Source: Actinomycetota bacterium
Lineage (GTDB): Bacteria > Actinomycetota > Actinomycetes > Nanopelagicales > Nanopelagicaceae
Direction of reading: 5' to 3'
Assembly (NCBI GenBank): GCA_005787645.1
Contig: SYAM01000108.1
Span: 1 to 8,367 of the forward strand
DNA: 8,367 nucleotides
The notes beneath the pieces were generated by a model. It had not been told where the DNA came from, did not search any database, and was given only the letters and a program-made list of their open reading frames with translations. Numbering within the stretch: position 1 is the first letter of the stretch; each line of letters starts with the position of its first letter. A program made the position numbers and the translations under genes. Below, one piece after another: positions 6,056 to 8,367 of the stretch.

Positions 6056-6110
6056 TTGCCATGGGTCAAAGCAGGGGCAGAATACGTGCAGGTAACTACT
6101 CTCAGGGGAG
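6056..6110 (+). promoter_or_regulatory. Putative promoter and ribosome binding site of the citrate synthase gene
   Basis: TTGCCA (6056-6061, five of six) and CAGAAT (6078-6083, four of six) are 16 nt apart. This predicts a start near 6090 and a leader of about 25 nt. AGGGGAG (6104-6110) is a Shine-Dalgarno 4 nt before the ATG at 6115 and decides that start over the in-frame ATGs at 5941 and 6061. This gene therefore differs from its SD-less neighbours. Confidence 0.45.
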
Positions 6111-6114
6111 CCCC

Positions 6115-7227
6115 ATGGACGACTTTAAACCCGGTCTTGAAGGTGTCATTGCCTTCGAATCAGAGATTGCTGAGCCGGATAAAGAGGGAAGCGCGCTGCG
6201 TTACCGCGGAGTCGATATCGAGGATCTCGTTGGCCGTGTCACTTTTGGAAATGTTTGGGGCTTACTCGTTGATAACGAATTTAATCCAGGACTTCCTGCT
6301 GCCGAGCAATTCCCACTACCCGTGCACTCAGGTGATGTTCGTGTTGATGTGCAATCGGCGATTGCGATGCTCGCACCAGCCTGGGGTTTAAAGCCGTTAC
6401 TTGATATCTCGGATGAAGAAGCGCGGAGCAATCTTGCTCGGGTATCAGTCATGGTGCTCTCTTATGTCGCGCAATCTGCTCGTGGTACTTGGCAACCAAT
6501 GGTGCCGCAATCTGAGATTGACAAAGCACATACAGTGGTTGAGCGAATGATGATTCGTTGGCGCGGTGAGCCTGATCCACTCCACGTACGCGCAATTGAT
6601 GCCTACTTTGTCTCTGCCGCTGAGCATGGCATGAATGCATCGACATTCACTGCGCGTGTCATTGCCTCAACAGGGGCCGATGTTGCTGCATCGATCTCTG
6701 GCGCTATCGGCGCGATGTCCGGACCACTTCATGGTGGCGCACCACTTCGCGTTCTGCACATGATTGAAGGAGTAGAGAAAACTGGCGATGCTCGCAAGTA
6801 CGTCAAGGATGTAATGGATCGCGGTGAACGCCTCATGGGATTTGGTCATCGCGTCTATCGCGCTGAAGATCCACGTGCACGCACCCTTCGTCGAACTGCG
6901 AAGGAACTTGGCGCACCGCGTTATGAGATTGCCCTTGCCCTTGAACAAGCAGCGCTCGCCGAGCTGCAGGAGCGTTACCCTGAACGCGTCCTTGCAACAA
7001 ACGTTGAGTTTTGGGCTGCGGTTGTTCTGGATTTTGCGCAAGTTCCGGCGTATCTCTTTACCTCGATGTTCACCTCGGCACGAACTGCAGGGTGGGCTGC
7101 GCACGTTCTTGAACAGAAGAAGACTGGGCGATTAATCAGACCATCAGCTCGCTACATCGGACCTGAGCCGCGTAAGCCAGAGGATGTAAAGGGTTGGGAT
7201 AGCTCAATCCATTCCCTTCATAACTGA
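6115..7227 (+). CDS. citA: Citrate synthase, actinobacterial 'citrate synthase 2' type
   Basis: This 370-aa protein joins oxaloacetate and acetyl-CoA to citrate at the entry of the TCA cycle. The start was set at 6115 because the protein then begins MDDFKPGLEGVIAFE, as family members do, and because a Shine-Dalgarno precedes it. Motifs: ALRYRGVDIEDL (27-38), the first catalytic His171 in EHGMNAST, His206 in GPLHGGAP, GFGHRVY (242-248), and TNVEFW (295-300), where Glu298 sits where most citrate synthases have the catalytic Asp. The C-terminal TGRLIRPSARYIGP (337-350) is also family-typical. From memory, actinobacterial CitA proteins share this Glu, so it is probably not a defect. A 2-methylcitrate synthase role is a possible alternative. 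It diverges from pdxH and is followed after 3 nt by the photolyase gene. Confidence 0.93.
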   Translation: MDDFKPGLEGVIAFESEIAEPDKEGSALRYRGVDIEDLVGRVTFGNVWGLLVDNEFNPGLPAAEQFPLPVHSGDVRVDVQSAIAMLAPAWGLKPLLDISDEEARSNLARVSVMVLSYVAQSARGTWQPMVPQSEIDKAHTVVERMMIRWRGEPDPLHVRAIDAYFVSAAEHGMNASTFTARVIASTGADVAASISGAIGAMSGPLHGGAPLRVLHMIEGVEKTGDARKYVKDVMDRGERLMGFGHRVYRAEDPRARTLRRTAKELGAPRYEIALALEQAALAELQERYPERVLATNVEFWAAVVLDFAQVPAYLFTSMFTSARTAGWAAHVLEQKKTGRLIRPSARYIGPEPRKPEDVKGWDSSIHSLHN

Positions 7228-7230
7228 TTC

Positions 7231-8367
7231 ATGGCCAACGCACGCGATCAGATTGCCATCATGTGGTTTCGTCGCGACCTGCGACTTATCGATCATCCGG
7301 CGCTCTCCGACGCGATTGCCAATTCTGACGCGATAATCCCGCTATTTATCCTCGATGAGAAGTTGATTCAGGATGCCGGGTCAAAGCGATTGGCATACCT
7401 TGCCAATTCCCTACAAGCACTTGATGAATCTCTCGGCAATAAGTTACATGTTCGAGTCGGCGATCAAGTAGAGGTGCTGCAAGACCTGATGAATCAGCAC
7501 AACGTCACTGGTGTGTACATCTCTGAAGAATTCGAACCTTATGGTCTTTCACGTGATAAGCGCGTTACTGAAGCTGGTTTTCCGCTGATTAAAGTGGGAA
7601 GTCCGTACGCAGTATCACCAGGGAGAGTGCGAAAGCCTGACGACACCAATTACCGGGTTTACACTCCATTTTATAAAGGATGGGTTGCTCATGGATGGCG
7701 TAAGCCAATCACAGCTCCTAAATCGATCAATGCGCTCGAACCTGGACCAGATGCACGAAATTTCCCAACGTGGACTGCTCCTCAAGGCACTGAAATCTTT
7801 GAAGCTGGCGAACGTGCTGCACATAAACGGTGGAATGAATTTAAGAAAGGAGCGCTAGCCCAATACGATGAGGCACGAAACATGGCTGGTATTGATGGCA
7901 CAAGTAGATTGAGTGCTCACCTTAAGTGGGGAGAAATTCATCCACGTACACTCCTGGCAGACTTGGGTTCAAGTAAAGCGCACGAGGTGTATCGAAAAGA
8001 GATTGCCTGGCGTGAGTTCTACGCAGATGTACTCCACCATTTTCCGCACACTGAACATGAGTACTACTCGCCTAAATATGCCAATATGCGCCATGACGAA
8101 CCAGGGGAGAAATTCGAAAAATGGTGCCAAGGCAAAACCGGGTATCCATTTGTCGATGCGGCAATGCGACAGATTGTCAAAGAAGGGTGGATGCACAATC
8201 GCACTCGAATGGTCGTGGCATCCTTCTTAGTCAAAGATCTGCATATTGAATGGCAACATGGAGCAAATTTCTTTATGGAGCACCTCGTCGATTTTGATGT
8301 TGCATCCAATAGCCATGGCTGGCAGTGGACTGCGGGATGTGGCACTGATGCTTCACCGTATTACCGA
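7231..8367 (+). CDS. phr: Deoxyribodipyrimidine (CPD) photolyase, 3' end beyond the window
   Basis: The frame is open from ATG 7231 to the window end (379 codons). Comparison with remembered E. coli PhrB (472 aa) suggests that roughly 90 residues are missing. The enzyme uses blue light and FADH- to split cyclobutane pyrimidine dimers. The N-terminal Rossmann-like antenna domain opens IAIMWFRRDLRL (8-19). The FAD domain shows GTSRLS (223-228), AWREFY (259-264), GKTGYPFVDAAMRQ (301-314) and GWMHNRTRM (319-327). The electron-transfer tryptophans of PhrB (306, 359, 382) correspond to Trp298, Trp341 and Trp364, and the flavin N5 asparagine (378) to Asn360. The antenna cofactor cannot be told. The start lies 3 nt after the citrate synthase stop with no Shine-Dalgarno, so co-transcription and re-initiation are likely. 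The ATG at 7261 is a less likely alternative start. Confidence 0.95.
   Translation, partial: MANARDQIAIMWFRRDLRLIDHPALSDAIANSDAIIPLFILDEKLIQDAGSKRLAYLANSLQALDESLGNKLHVRVGDQVEVLQDLMNQHNVTGVYISEEFEPYGLSRDKRVTEAGFPLIKVGSPYAVSPGRVRKPDDTNYRVYTPFYKGWVAHGWRKPITAPKSINALEPGPDARNFPTWTAPQGTEIFEAGERAAHKRWNEFKKGALAQYDEARNMAGIDGTSRLSAHLKWGEIHPRTLLADLGSSKAHEVYRKEIAWREFYADVLHHFPHTEHEYYSPKYANMRHDEPGEKFEKWCQGKTGYPFVDAAMRQIVKEGWMHNRTRMVVASFLVKDLHIEWQHGANFFMEHLVDFDVASNSHGWQWTAGCGTDASPYYR

Noticed and set aside
5970..6062. Longer pdxH start at 6062
   Set aside because: The added 31 residues precede the conserved N-terminus, give an atypical length and take up most of the divergent promoter region.
5941..6114. 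Upstream extension of the citrate synthase frame to the ATG at 5941 (or 6061)
   Set aside because: The extra residues do not resemble citrate synthase, overlap the start of pdxH, and lack an SD. A good SD and a family-typical N-terminus support 6115.
6667..7104. 145-codon antisense frame inside the citrate synthase gene
   Set aside because: It is fully contained in a strongly conserved gene, its product is Cys/Arg/Ser-rich without domain patterns, and it has no start signals. It is a shadow frame.
7913..8345. Frames on both strands inside the photolyase gene
   Set aside because: The photolyase frame is continuous with conserved FAD-domain motifs across this stretch, and the others show no domain signals.

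Overview
The window looks like a compact, gene-dense stretch of an actinobacterial chromosome. Base composition is roughly half G+C by eye, below the high-G+C norm for the phylum. Three things point to Actinomycetota: a lactate dehydrogenase that reads like mycobacterial LldD2, a citrate synthase of the actinobacterial 'citrate synthase 2' type, and the cluster of pdxH, serC and that citrate synthase. The moderate GC, very short spacers and a photolyase would suit a streamlined surface-water lineage such as the acI/Nanopelagicales group. That placement is inference.

Layout, left to right. (1) The 3' end of a class II tRNA, probably tRNA-Leu, runs off the left edge. (2) A small secreted lipoprotein gene on + is followed by a strong hairpin terminator. 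(3) A two-TM potassium channel gene on - has its stop codon inside that terminator. (4) lldD on + diverges from the channel gene. (5) A GNAT acetyltransferase gene on - overlaps the tail of lldD by 15 bp. (6) An FUSC-family membrane protein gene on + diverges from the acetyltransferase. (7) A - strand cluster reads pdxH, then serC, then an overlapping 26-codon ORF for a putative single-pass membrane peptide. (8) A + strand pair, citrate synthase and CPD photolyase, diverges from pdxH; the photolyase is cut by the right edge.

Functionally the window mixes central carbon metabolism (lactate to pyruvate, citrate synthesis), serine/PLP metabolism (SerC is a PLP enzyme and PdxH makes PLP), membrane functions and light-dependent DNA repair. 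No mobile elements, CRISPR arrays or phage genes are visible.

The points most worth a second look are the 26-aa ORF joined to serC by an ATGA overlap, the Glu in place of the usual catalytic Asp in citrate synthase, and several genes that lack a Shine-Dalgarno but have a -10-like hexamer 6-8 nt before the start codon, which suggests leaderless transcripts.
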